Made by a program: the position numbers and the translations under genes. This document shows positions 23,396 to 33,900 of a stretch of 64,000 nt of DNA, piece after piece. The stretch spans positions 18,616,612 to 18,680,611 of the forward strand of contig CM067344.1 in the NCBI GenBank assembly GCA_034190875.2, in the 5' to 3' direction. Under the pieces are notes generated by a model. The model ran no database searches. It worked only from the letters and a program-made list of their open reading frames with translations, and was not told the DNA's origin. Origin of the DNA: Urechis unicinctus (taxonomy: Eukaryota; Annelida; Polychaeta; Xenopneusta; Urechidae). Numbering within the stretch: position 1 is the first letter of the stretch; every line of letters begins with the position of its first letter.

Positions 23396-25710
23396 TTAAT
23401 CAAAGGGTGAGAGGGACACTTTATTGACGTGGAGCCCATATATTTTGTGAGCATCACTGCGCAGCATGTTCATCCCATGACGAAACTGCTTTTGGGCGAA
23501 CAGTGACTCCACGTACTGAGCGTGCCGTAAATGGTTTTTGACCACCACCTTCTTCACGCCCTTTGCCCTTTTGATCTCACCCTCATCAGACATCAAGATG
23601 GAGTACATCTTTGGGCGCAGACTAACGTACTCCTTGATGGGCACACCAGCACACTCATCCTTCATTTTCCCTAGCACTTTTTATTTTTGTCACTGAACAA
23701 GGGATTAGAAGGATTATAGTTGCTGATATCGAAGAGGTGGCTATCTTCTTTCATATCCACATACACGTCAGCTGTGCGGATCTCTAGAAGGAGCGAATCC
23801 GTGGCTGTGTATAGCAGGCCAAGGTCGCTACCATATCTGGACTTCATTGTGTAATAATAGAAGTCATACATCAGATGCTTGGATAAGTCCAGTATACAGT
23901 ATAAAGACCTCCACGAATGGGTTGTTCGCTTTAACATGTCGCTGTGACACCATGCTTACACCACCGCGCAGGCCCTTCTCGATGAAACGGTGCTTGTCAT
24001 AGTCGGTTAGTAGTTCCAGTTCCACGCAAGCATCCCACAAAAGGCCAGGGCTGGTATAGTAGTGGGCCGGATCCAACCCATACTGCTTAAGACAGGTTTT
24101 CCGGAATGTTTCAATGACATCGGCTAAGAGCAAGACATCTGTGCGGAGGTATAGGTCATGGTAGTCCCCCATGTTTTTGCAACCGAACACGTTCCAGACT
24201 TTCTGGGCGTGTTCATAGTCCTCAGCAGATATACCTTGCTCAGAGAGCTTGCTGTAGAACTCCTGGATTGGCGGTAGCGATGCATCAAATTTTCCCCAGC
24301 TATCCATAAACTCGTAGGGGTACACTCCCTTACGCAGTAGCAGTCAGCGTTTTGTCTGGTCAGGCTCATATACCGCCGTCACTGCAAAGGCGTCTGGGTC
24401 GTTTGCAGACACCAGCTTATCAAGCGAGGCCAGGAGAAACTGTGCACTATCAATAATGCACAACTGTCCGACCGGTAGAGAGAGGATACAGTTGATGTTC
24501 CCCTCCACTTTGCTCATGGCCTGCATCAAGAGATGGGAGTCATAGCCCCGCAGGTTATGCATCGCTTCCTCGTAAACCACCGGGGGTTTGGTCTTAACGT
24601 CACACCGAACAACCACATAACCGTAACCACACGGCTCATGTTCCTGTGTTCTCTGAGTGTTGCTCTTGGAAACATCAAGCGCAGGGCCAGGAAGTTTCAC
24701 CATAAGAGCTCCAAAGTCGGCGTAGATGATAAATGGTGCGGGGAGCTGCTTCTGCCAGTTCTGGAAGGATAATATATTTTTCCCTTCCTCAGGCATGTCA
24801 ACTCCAACAGCAGTCTGGCCGATACCCATGCACTCAGGTTTGTGCGCCAGAAGCAGTTTCTCAGTGGTGTATCCATGCAAGCATCGCTTGCAGAAGAACT
24901 TGCGCTCTTTGTGCTTGCTCTGATCATAGAGCAAGCGGTTCAGATTTCCGATCTGCGTGTAATGAAACCTGCCGTCCTCCTCAACCAGCATGAGGTTTAT
25001 ACGTGGACCAGACTGTTTGCTGATACGGTGAACGATGGTGGCCTTTCCATCCCAGCCAAAGACGTTCACGGCTAGGTTAGCATGCTTTTCTACCTTCTCA
25101 ATATGCGGCATGGGTGTTGGATATTCTACGCCTTTGCCTTCCAGCATATCCAAAAGCCACTGAATGTTATAGTTTGATGGCTGATGTGGGTTCTTAGCAA
25201 CCAGGTGCAAGGCCGCTTTAATGGAATATAGAAGGCAGAATGGGTTGTTTGTGTTTTTTACGTTTCTAATTGCCTTCTTTACCGCCAGTTTTCTCGGCAG
25301 TTTCTGGTAGGTGCCACCTTTCAATGGCTGGTAGTTGGCAATATCAATCCATTTGTGACTGACTCAAATTCCCAACCGGAACCTCTATTGGTCCACTTCT
25401 CCAACCACTCTTGGATATTAGCGTTACTCTGGTCCAGCGCATCGTTGATCTCTTCTGAGGAGAGAACCACCTGCTCAACATACTCAGTGCTGCCATCATC
25501 AGTGTGCTTGGAGAGTGTTACTTTCAAGGCAAACTGACACTTGATTCCACCTAGCTCTTCCAGCTCACCAGACAAAACTTTATGCATCTTCTGACGCATG
25601 CCCTTGAAGAACATATAGAGGTCCGAGCCAAGGGGATGAGACTCAGGAACGTTCATAACCCATCCACGCAAATAGTTTTTAAACAGCCAACTTAGTCTTC
25701 TTGAAGGCAA
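23396..25710 (-). pseudogene. Type B DNA polymerase of element A, broken
   Basis: This is the protein-primed-type DNA polymerase of Polinton-like elements, which would replicate the element. N-terminal region about 25710-25324, then after a frame change a long piece (25324-24344) with a C2H2-like finger (CKRCLHGYTTEKLLLAHKPEC) and the exonuclease I region reading YADFGA, where D-x-E is expected. Exonuclease II has NLRGYDSHLL. The next frame (24325-23864) carries the TPR/spacer region and breaks off at NNPFVE; motif A and the Asn/Lys motif B region are deleted. Motif C survives as YTATDS instead of Y-x-D-T-D-S. The C-terminal piece (23677-23396) has GVPIKEYVSLRPKMYS. Frameshifts, a deletion and altered catalytic residues make it inactive. 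Confidence 0.85.
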
Positions 25711-26059
25711 GACGCGCTGTGGGGACTGGGGACTTGGTTGCAGGGATGCATGGGGCAGGGACTGGTCTGCACGGGGGAAGGGTGTGGACAGGGGTGCGTG
25801 TCATCCCAGCCCTTAATCTAGCAAATATCTCTTTGTATGTACGGTCAAATTCATTATGCTTTTAGAGTGCTTGGAGTGCAACCTTAGAGCGTGGGTAAGG
25901 CGGTTTAAAACCGTGAATTGTAACATGATCGTTTTGGGCTTTACGTTCTCTCGTATTATGAGTCATGGTTACTTTACAGTTCCATTAGTCTAATGGAAAT
26001 ATTTGGATTCATGAAAAACAACTACTTGACAGAGGGCGGATTTCTATTTTTATACAGGG
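25711..26059. other. Spacer between PolB and integrase of element A
   Basis: Probably includes the decayed N-terminus of PolB or a short intergenic gap. A minus-strand counterpart in element B lies at about 41100-41480. Confidence 0.35.
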
Positions 26060-26650
26060 GGAGATCACCGTTCTTTTTTAGGCTCGTCGGCTGCACTCTG
26101 TTGTGAAGCAATTTTTTTCGACGGCACCACAAGCAGCTCCTCCTTTACAAAGCCTTGGAGTGGGCCATCCAACAAATAGTAATATACAAGCTCACCAGAT
26201 TTAGTGACAGGGCGTCCAATCCGAAAAAAACATTGAGTGACCATACAGGGTCAGTGGCCCAACGCCGATGGTCTTGCTCCACCTCACCAGGCTGGTAGAG
26301 TTAGCGAAGGCTAACACCAGAGAGAAGCTTTTGCTCTTTGACCCCCAGTGGGCGCCGTGGTACGACTGAAGGGGGCTTTTGTGCAACTCATTTTTCCTTT
26401 ATAGCATCCTTAGGTTTTTTCTAGTCAAGCGGGTCACCTCACTGTTTATCATAGTCGAGAAACCCACTCAGTCCATCGTTTTCCAGTATCCCTTAACTCT
26501 TAGGCATACTGGTGTCCAAAGAGTTGCTCACCAAGGGTGTGATTAAAGCGTTCCACTATAGCCTGGTCTCGATTGATATTGGGACGGCCCACCTGACTGA
26601 TACTCCATGTTTTGCTAGCAGCTGATTCACTGCTCCCATAAACTGCGCCT
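26060..26650 (-). pseudogene. Retroviral-type integrase of element A, C-terminal half
   Basis: On shifting minus-strand frames I read MGAVNQLLAKHGVS, then IETRLYSGTL and, in a neighbouring frame, DQAIVERFNHTL (the region of the catalytic Glu), then INSEVTRLT, LYQPGE and TDPVWSL, and a C-terminal piece with RIGRPVTKSGELVYYYLLDG and GFVKEELLVV. This order matches the C-terminal half of the rve-type integrases of Polinton-like elements. The half with the two catalytic Asp residues is missing here but present in element B. Multiple frameshifts. Confidence 0.7.
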
Positions 26651-26685
26651 CTTAAGCCGAACTGGGACCATCTGGAAATGTAAAC

Positions 26686-27945
26686 TTAGTAGACTGCGCT
26701 GCCGAACCTGCCATCTTTAATGTTAAGCTGTGCATCCATAACAATATTCATATAGACGTTCAATGCACCGGCTGCCTCTGCTTTTTGTGTGATCTGTATT
26801 CTTATACCCTCAGACGCATTCTCCACGGCCCTGCCACTACCGTGCAGCTGGTCATCATCACTCGTCCTTAAGTCGAGCCACAGAGCATACTTACTGGTTA
26901 GGTACTCTCCTTGGGAAACGTCCGACAATGCCAAGTCTTTTGCAGCTATTGCTACACTGGGTCTCGTTTACTCGTTGCTGTAAAGGCCTTCTTCACCTCA
27001 TCCCACTGCTGGTAGCCACGCATGCCCTGGGCATAGAGTTGGTTGGGGATGCCCTCAATGGTCATCTCAACTTTTATAATCTTTGGGTTGTAGAACAACT
27101 CTGTCTTCCTGGCGAATGAGGCATTGGCTGGGTCTTCAAAGAGTAGTAGGATGCCCTTCAAGCTGTGAGCAGGCACGTTCAGGTTGATGTTCCACAGTGC
27201 ATCTCTTTTATTGTATGCAAGCTTCCTGTGACGAAGCACACGGTCATACAGAATTGCAAGTCGACCTGTGTACTGGGTGCGCATCATACGGACCAACTCT
27301 GGTTGGGAAACCCTGTCATACTCCAAGGCATTGGTGTCGCCTGATGCGTGAATTACGCTGGTTGTAGTTGTTCAACGTGAGCTCGTATTCCAGTCTGTCA
27401 CTAAGTGCACTCTAGAATGGCATGTGGCTCTCAAGGAGTTAAAAAGTCAAGAGGAACGTAGAACCTGTTAACATAAACATCGGCTATAGCCTTGTCCTCT
27501 TCCTCGGCCTCATCCTTGTCTCCTGCCCCCATTCGTATGTTAGTTGCGTTTATGTCATCTGATGTGTCAATGCCCTGATACTGGAGAGCCCTGTCTCTCC
27601 TGTGCAGTCCGTCACAAGGCTAGATAACAGTGGTACACATCGCTGTGATCAATAGACATGACCTCATTACCAGAAATCCTGATTGTTGTTTTCTTAACCA
27701 CTGCGCCACCCAGGTTTTGCACAACGCTGTGGTTACCATCGGTTGAGGTCAGCGTGATTGTAAAGGCCAGCCGTGCTGTCCCTGGGACAATGACGTCGTC
27801 TGCACCTAGATTGGGGAAGCAGACCAGTAGTTGTTGGTTCTGGTCAATAGTGCTTGGATTGTTTGTAATAACTACAGACTGTCGCACGCCCTTTACCCCG
27901 AGGGGCTCGCGTATCCGGCGGTATGGATTTAGTTTGCGTCCGTAA
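26686..27945 (-). pseudogene. Candidate major capsid protein of element A
   Basis: Starts near 27945 on the minus strand. The N-terminal part has REPLGVKG and NPSTIDQNQQLLVCFPNLGA and the string VPGTARLAFTITLTSTDG, followed by SGNEVMSIDHSDVYHCYLAL. The middle (27326-26952) has a long piece starting MEYDRVSQPELVRMMRTQYT, and the C-terminal part (26934-26686) has YALWLDLRTSDDDQLHGSG and ends MDAQLNIKDGRFGSAVY. I recognise this as a protein that repeatedly accompanies PolB in such animal elements and infer, from size and beta-rich pattern, a double-jelly-roll type capsid; no structure was checked. It is interrupted by at least three frame breaks. Element B has a shorter copy. Confidence 0.6.
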
Positions 27946-27996
27946 GTACTCGACTTGTTGAATGCTTATTTACAAATATATCTTTAACATAGTAAC
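27946..27996. promoter_or_regulatory. Short divergent gap, probable two-way promoter
   Basis: About 51 AT-rich bases separate the capsid start (minus) from the start at 27997 (plus). The same divergent arrangement precedes the corresponding genes of element B (near 43270-43390). Confidence 0.4.
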
Positions 27997-28242
27997 ATGG
28001 AGTTTGATAACCCAACATTTGATGCCGCAGAGGAGGAGGAGGCTATGGGAGGGGAGAGGAATGAGACTAGTTACATTAATGATGAGGAGACTAACCTCAT
28101 TGACAAAACTTTAGATACGTTGAGTACGACTAGTCCACCATGGGCTATTACTGAAATGCCTGCTGGGTTATCAGAAGATCAGGTGGGATTCCAAGAAGAA
28201 ACAAAAGTCTTAGTTACGAGGTGGAACAAAGGCAGGGTCTAA
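27997..28242 (+). pseudogene. Acidic protein of element A, N-terminal part
   Basis: An 81-residue frame starting MEFDNPTFDAAEEEEAM. By position it corresponds to the N-terminus of the coiled-coil/membrane protein seen in element B (43390-44200), whose later parts are missing here. Truncated by deletion rather than by a single stop, as far as can be seen. Confidence 0.5.
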
Positions 28243-28308
28243 GCATGGGCTGCAGGCCACTCTGGAGTTTAGATCGTCTAAAGATTCCAAGCAAATGAGC
28301 TGAGCTTA

Positions 28309-28518
28309 CTACATAGCAAAGCAAAGCACGGCTAAACCTATAGCGATTCCGCCCACAATAAGAGCGGTTTTCTCATCTTCGTGCGCCTTTCCTACGGGTA
28401 TATCGGCCACGCCGCTTGGAACGCCTGGAGAGGTGACTCCCATATCTCCCATTTTCGGTTCCACCGGAAATGGTGGCGGAGGGTCAAAGCTTCCTCTATC
28501 TGGAACAGTAGCAACCAC
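28309..28518 (-). CDS. Small tail-anchored protein of element A
   Basis: A 69-residue frame with a Pro/Gly-rich N-terminal part (FDPPPPFPVE) and a C-terminal hydrophobic segment (ALIVGGIAIGLAVLCFAM) preceded by charged HEDEKT. It could be the C-terminus of a longer protein. Element B has a comparable C-terminal pattern near 41890-41960 (KTFIILGMAATGLV). A minor capsid or membrane role is inference from the anchor and context only. Confidence 0.45.
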   Translation of the reverse strand: MVATVPDRGSFDPPPPFPVEPKMGDMGVTSPGVPSGVADIPVGKAHEDEKTALIVGGIAIGLAVLCFAM

Positions 28519-28983
28519 GTTGATATCAGTATTGCTGCCGATCTGCTATTCCACAGTCGCGATGGTATTCAGATTCTTGTACCCAACAACGTTTCCAATG
28601 AAACCTGAAACTGCTTTTGAGCATCAAAGGACGTCCTGCTACCTAGTATTTTTGAGCGGCTCTGCACCTGAGCACCAAGAATGGCCCAGACATAGGTCCT
28701 TATGCTGTCGTTAATGCGCTCAACACCGGGCTGTGTAAAGCCATCAGACGTGTCCAGTACGTAGGTACTCCAGGCCTCGTCTGTCTCAGATCCCTGTGCA
28801 AGTGCAGAACAACACCCATTTTCTCCTGAAAGGATTGTCCTTTTCTGCATCAAAGGCCATCCGTATTGGGTTATAACGAACGTTTCGGCCAGCAACCTTG
28901 ACGACAGTCCGGTAACTGTAACAGCTAGATTTTCTAAGCTTTTCTTGCTTATGCACGCTCTTCGTTATAGTACTGTTACTCAC
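28519..28983 (-). pseudogene. Unidentified element A protein, frame-broken
   Basis: The first part (28983-28786) starts MSNSTITKSVHKQEKLRKS and includes NPIRMAFDAEKDNPF. The reading then moves to another frame (28850-28569) with WSTYVLDTSDGFTQPGVERI and DSIRTYVWAILGAQVQ. Together about 140 residues of one gene with one frameshift. Function not recognised. Confidence 0.45.
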
Positions 28984-29327
28984 TGCCTGTAGTTGCTGGA
29001 GTGGGGACTAATCAGAGGAAATTAACGCGATTCCTGGAGTAGAGATGCTTATTTGGTTTATTAAATTTCAACAATGAAGCTCCCTGGAATCTCGCGGTCC
29101 GAATCGTTTCTCTGACTAGATGAATCTCTATGACTAACCCATCTGGACTCCTTATAAAGGGTCCCGCGATAGGCCAGGCTAAAACAATCCCCACGTGACA
29201 CGACGAGTCCACTTGGAGGGTGAACTCGCTTGCCGTGAGGATTGCTATCAGGGTTACACCCCTCCCAAAGAGTGGTGTGATGTAACCCGGGCTCTCGTGC
29301 TGCTAATTAAGGGGGGGGGGAGGCTTT
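28984..29327. other. No gene recognised within element A
   Basis: Contains a G-run at 29310-29320. Nothing with coding support; possibly deleted element genes. Confidence 0.35.
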
Positions 29328-29837
29328 TTAAGAACGTCTGAGCCAAAATAGTATTATAACATAACCATACGCATCATGTGCATGTAAGACACCAAGGTAG
29401 CGATTAGCTATGGTTGCCTTCTGGTGCCAGTCTGTAGTCGGTTGAACACCAAAGTCACTACAGAGTCTCTCATATGCCCTGCGATCGTAAGGATTATCAT
29501 AGGGGTCATGAGCATGATCCTGAGGCAGAGAAGCTTGTAGTTCTGCCAGCAGGCGCCGCACTGTGTAATAAACGTGAAACGTGAAAGCTTGGACGAGGAA
29601 AACCTTAGCCTTGAGGTGATCGTGGGATGACACGCCGCAGCCGCATGTTGCACACCACACTGCAAAGTTTAACTGGTTCTGCCAGAACTGCATTGGCTTT
29701 AACCCCCAGTCTTTCACTATTTTATCCTCAGTCACTGGCTGCATCCTATAGTGACTAAACACCTCAGGAAAGTTTGCTGTGAATGTACTGCCGCTATTAA
29801 CGATTTGAATTCTTGGTCGGGTTAAGCCCTCTGCCAT
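29328..29837 (-). CDS. Conserved element protein of unknown function
   Basis: A 169-residue frame from the ATG at 29837 (MAEGLTRPRIQIVNSGSTFT). It has a Cys cluster (WCATCGCGVS), a His/Lys patch after it and HVYYTVRRLLAELQA in the middle. The relic at 44172-44520 in element B repeats the pattern WQNQLN-like, then HVYYTVRRLL-like, so the gene is shared by both elements. Undamaged as far as read, apart from an uncertain C-terminus. I cannot assign a function; a structural role is suggested only by the neighbourhood. Confidence 0.55.
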   Translation of the reverse strand: MAEGLTRPRIQIVNSGSTFTANFPEVFSHYRMQPVTEDKIVKDWGLKPMQFWQNQLNFAVWCATCGCGVSSHDHLKAKVFLVQAFTFHVYYTVRRLLAELQASLPQDHAHDPYDNPYDRRAYERLCSDFGVQPTTDWHQKATIANRYLGVLHAHDAYGYVIILFWLRRS

Positions 29838-29873
29838 CGAACTGAATGTAAAGGCTTGTTTATCTATAGTGCT

Positions 29874-30461
29874 ATGTATCAAACTCTGACAAATGTTCAA
29901 AGCGGCAAGGCTGTGTCCCTGCAAAATCCTATTGACAACACTGCGGGTGATCTATGTATTGGCCTAAGGTCAATCACGTATACTGTGGGCTGGTACAATC
30001 TCGAATCAAACGAGACCATTCAATGGCAGTCAAGAGCTTCAGAAGAGGAAGGATCTGTCCAATTAAAACATTGTCTCTGGAGTTTCAGCCTTCTTCAGCA
30101 GCAGATTACATCAATAGGTGTTAATTTAGATGTTGATGCTGCAAATGGGGTTATTACCCTCACAATTCCTGATAATGGAGCTGCGCGCATATCAGAAGGT
30201 GTGTTGAAAATGTTGGGTCTTGATGACGGTCAGGGTAGGCAATTAATTCCTTCAGGTACTTACATAGGTGACCGGCCCATCAACTTTAGCATCTTTAACA
30301 CACTTTATGTTCATCTCGATCAAGTCAGTACAACGCACAACATGCTAGATGGTGCGCCCACTATGCTTCTTGAAGTTGTTGCTCTTTCAGTGATATTATT
30401 ACCACAAACATCACTAATCCTGTCTGTAAGCGTGTTACTAGCGGAACTGTGCATGAGTTAA
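29874..30461 (+). CDS. Conserved element protein, fibre/penton-like candidate
   Basis: A 195-residue frame from the ATG at 29874 (MYQTLTNVQSGKAVSL), 36 bp from the divergent start at 29837. It is rich in Thr/Ile/Asn and beta-type patterns (SITYTVGWYNLESNETIQW, NGVITLTIPDNG, NFSIFNTLYVHLDQVSTT). The C-terminal half is repeated in element B (44788-45047). The element B copy ends differently because the last third here changes frame relative to it (GLEGGSFRDIITT-like sequence is out of frame here). A capsid-vertex or fibre role is inference. Confidence 0.55.
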   Translation: MYQTLTNVQSGKAVSLQNPIDNTAGDLCIGLRSITYTVGWYNLESNETIQWQSRASEEEGSVQLKHCLWSFSLLQQQITSIGVNLDVDAANGVITLTIPDNGAARISEGVLKMLGLDDGQGRQLIPSGTYIGDRPINFSIFNTLYVHLDQVSTTHNMLDGAPTMLLEVVALSVILLPQTSLILSVSVLLAELCMS

Positions 30462-30541
30462 AAAGTTTAGTTGCTGGACAATAAGGGACGTCTATTGAAC
30501 AACCACGATTTACCTGTAAAAATTGTTCTCGAATTTACAAG

Positions 30542-30613
30542 ATGTCAATAAAAACGAGTATTTATGTACCTAGTCAAAAAACTGCACACTCTGGTGATAC
30601 TATGACTGTTTAA
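30542..30613 (+). pseudogene. Truncated fibre-like gene of element A
   Basis: It starts MSIKTSIYVPSQKTAHSG and stops after 23 codons. The start is the same as that of the longer gene at 45120 in element B. The body has been lost. Confidence 0.5.
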
Positions 30614-30809
30614 TGCTTGGGCAGAATTTGTCAATAATAAAACAAAGGGATTCTTTATAAAATACAATTAAGCAATATGTACAACAACATTAACTCCTAC
30701 ACGGGGGAGCATGGGAATGCAGACAGTCAGCTTGTTCAGACAATACGCATTGTCTGTGATATTAGATGCATGACACGCAGCGGGCTAAAAGGTCGATTTA
30801 AAACAGGTC

Positions 30810-30836
30810 CGGGACCGCTGCGGCCCGGGACCGCAT
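30810..30836. other. GC-rich near-palindrome upstream of the C48 gene
   Basis: GGTCCGGGACCGCTGCGG followed by CCCGGGACC folds on itself. It lies about 130 bp before the start codon of the protease gene and may be part of its promoter or an element end. Confidence 0.4.
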
Positions 30837-30962
30837 ATTTGGCCCCGCCCACTTCATCCAGTACAGCGCAAAATTACATGACGTCATTGATGACGTGCAA
30901 TTTATTGCGCGTTGAGTATGATATCGTGGTAGTTTACGTTTTGCCTGGCAAGCGCGCGAAAG

Positions 30963-33900
30963 ATGACACGAAAGATGAGCAAGAGAAAAGCGAGTTTTCC
31001 AAGTAAGATGTTACTTCTTTCAATGGGTTGAATAACATCGTAATACTATTTTTATATGGGTTAACACAGAGTTAGTATAAAAAAAACATCCTAATATTGT
31101 TATATAGTAGCTTTTTTGAATCAAGTTCAAGGGAGCTTGTAATCTATCCGCCTGATGATCTATGTTATGTAATAAAAACTTATGCACAGCACTGCTTTTA
31201 AACAGTGTTGTGTGGCATGTTATTTAATCAGCAGGTGTTTTTTATCATCGTAACACGTTTTCGGTGGTTTAATACCGTTGCTGTTTGGTTGTTAGAAACG
31301 GGTAATTTTTATGCTAGTGTTGGCTGCGTGTATAGTAGTTGGGCCCTTGGGGGATGGGGTGGGGTTGGTGATAGGGGGTGGTTGAACCTGAAGTGGTTCC
31401 TATTCAGTTCCTCTGGCCAGAAAAGTAAACTTAGCTTCTAAAACAAATAACTAAACAAGCCTATTTGGTTATTATTGATTTGCAGTTCCAGAGGATAATG
31501 ACTTGGTTGGGCACATTGGGCCCCACATAATCACTTGGAGAACCTTGGATTCGTGCAGAGATGGGAGAGAAGTGCAAGATGAGGTGAGCTTTTTATTGAG
31601 AATTTACAGAACTTAAAGCTGAGGGACCTATAGTTTCACATCAATATATTTGCCCCAGGACCCTCAGCTTAGCCTGAATATTTTCATTGAGACTAATGCT
31701 GAGGCCCCAGAACCCTCATTCTCTGAGGCTCAAGGAACCTCAGCTTAGCCTTAACATGTTCATTAAGATTTGTTATGAGCCTTAAGGACCCTCAGCTGTG
31801 CAATGATGAGATGAGGCTCAAGGATCTCATCATTCTCTGAGGCTCCAGGAACCTCAGATGAGCCTTTATACGTTCATTAAGGCTTGTGCTGAGGCTCCAG
31901 GACCCTCAGCTTAGCCTAAATATGTACATTAAGACTTGTGATGAGGCTCCAGGACCCTCATCATTCTCTGAGGCTCCAGGGCCCTCAACTGAGCCTCTAT
32001 ATGTTCATTGAGATTTGTGATGAGACTCCAGGACCCTCATCACTCTCAGAGGCTCCAGGACCCTCAACTGAGTCTTAATATGTTCATTAAGACTTGTGAT
32101 GAGACTCCAGGACCCTCATCATTCTCTGAGGCTCCAGGACCCTCAGCTGAGTCTTAATATGTTTATTAAGACTCGTGATGAGGCGCCAGGACCCTCATCA
32201 TTCTCTGAGGCTCCAGGACCCTCAGCTGAATCTTAATATGTTTATTAAGACTCGTGATGAGGCGCCAGGACCCTCGTCTGATGACCCTCAGCTGAATCTT
32301 AATATGTTTATTAAGACTCGTGATGAGGCGCCAGGACCCTCATCATTCTCTGAGGCTACTGGAACCTCAGCTGAGCTTACATGTATTAAATTGTGTGTAT
32401 ACATAAGCTGCAATGATGATGTTCATTTTCTCCTTTCCAGGCCATAGATGGCTATCTCTTCATATTGAAGCATGAGATGGTGAGTGAAATTACTCTGTTT
32501 TTACTAAATGACTAATGTGATTAACCAATAGTGAATAGATAATGATATGTTGAAGGATAAGATATGCAAAACATGATGTTGAGTGTTTGGTATTTTGCCA
32601 TATAGAGCAATGTTTACTAGTTTAGTGTGAATTACTAGGAATTAGATCATTCTGCAATTGGTTTCCAGCAACAGAGGAAAGTTCATCACCTGTGCACACA
32701 GGTGTTGACTCAAATTCTTCACATTGGAGATACCTCAATGATGAAAGGGGTGTGTATATAATATAATGCCCAACTCTTTAAAAGAAACCTTTGAAGTGAT
32801 TATCACAAGTTGCAAGAATAATCAATGGTTTGACCTTGATTTATTGTAGAGTCAACCTGACTTTGAGAATGTCGATGCATTCATCGGTGTGGTGAATGAA
32901 TCCGGACACTGGACTGCTGTGGTGGGTTTGATTATGCTGCTTTAACCTCCATATGATACTTTCTAGATCAAGATCAATTTCGAAAATGATTTTCAAAATT
33001 TTATGAAACACTGCTTTGTACTTGAAGAAGATATCCATTTGAATATTTGTAGTATGCAGATGTCCACAATCGATCGCTTACATACCTTAATTCTTTGGGT
33101 GAAAAACCTGTGGTGATGGGGAAGTTCCTCACCAATTGGAGGTTAGTACAAACCATTACGTTTCATGTCCATGACATACGTAGGGCATTCTATACTTTGT
33201 TCCTATTAATTTTCTTTCAGGAAGTTCATCCATAAATACGAGGGTTTGAGAGGAAGGTGGAAAGTCCACACTAGGAAACATCCAGTTCAGACGGACAGTG
33301 TTTCATGCGGTGTGTATGCCATCAAGGTAAGGATATCTTCAATTTTGGTATTGACATGCATATTTATCAAAATATGTCACACTCTAATTTTGGAACCCCT
33401 TTCAAAGAACACTTGCTCTGAATGACGTTATCTGAATGCAGTTTCTAGAGCAAATATTAAGAGAAGAGCCACTTGAGGTGGATGTTGTGGAATCGAGGAG
33501 ATCTATCCAAAAGAAACTTATACAACATATGGGTACAATTCTTTCTTATGTGTGGCATACTACTAAATAAATAAATGCCTATCAGCCCATGATTCATCTC
33601 ATTTTTTTTGTACAAAATGTCTGTTACAGTATATGCAATTATCAGTAGTTTGGGGTGTGCGAAATGGTACAGGTCTCATCAGCTAGCTTATAAATTAAAA
33701 CAAATACTCATGAGTGTTGTGGTATAACTCTTTTTAATTTTTTTCCCTAAAGCTTAATACTGAACAAATGTCTTAGGGAGTTGTTTCAACCTGACTGCCT
33801 TGCTTAGATGGCCCCTGCACAAATATTATATTTTAATCTTCCCTTAGTAAACCATGTTCTGGTCATATCCCATTACAGGTTGTTCCTATCTTGGACAAAT

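Larger units (their letters stand above)
23396..30613. mobile_element. Polinton/adintovirus-like element A, decayed
   Basis: An old integrated DNA-virus-like element. The minus strand carries PolB, a retroviral-type integrase, a candidate capsid and small proteins; the plus strand carries at least three more genes. PolB plus a DDE integrase with capsid-type genes is the Polinton/Maverick (adintovirus) combination. Several genes have stops, frameshifts or deletions. No packaging ATPase or protease was recognised. Terminal inverted repeats and target duplication were not found, so the ends given are gene limits. Confidence 0.75.

Noticed and set aside
25711-31000. A packaging ATPase or adenain-type protease in element A
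   Set aside because: I looked for Walker A/B and the His-Cys protease pattern and saw none; the C48 gene at 30963 is spliced and outside the element's gene set, so I did not assign it to the virus-like element.
31620-32372. CRISPR-like regular repeats
   Set aside because: This is a eukaryotic tandem minisatellite without unique spacers; no CRISPR array is present in the window.
32175-32447. Repeated plus-strand frame with NLNMFIKTRDEAPGPSS
   Set aside because: It is the translation of the 79-bp intronic minisatellite, bounded by supported exons on either side.
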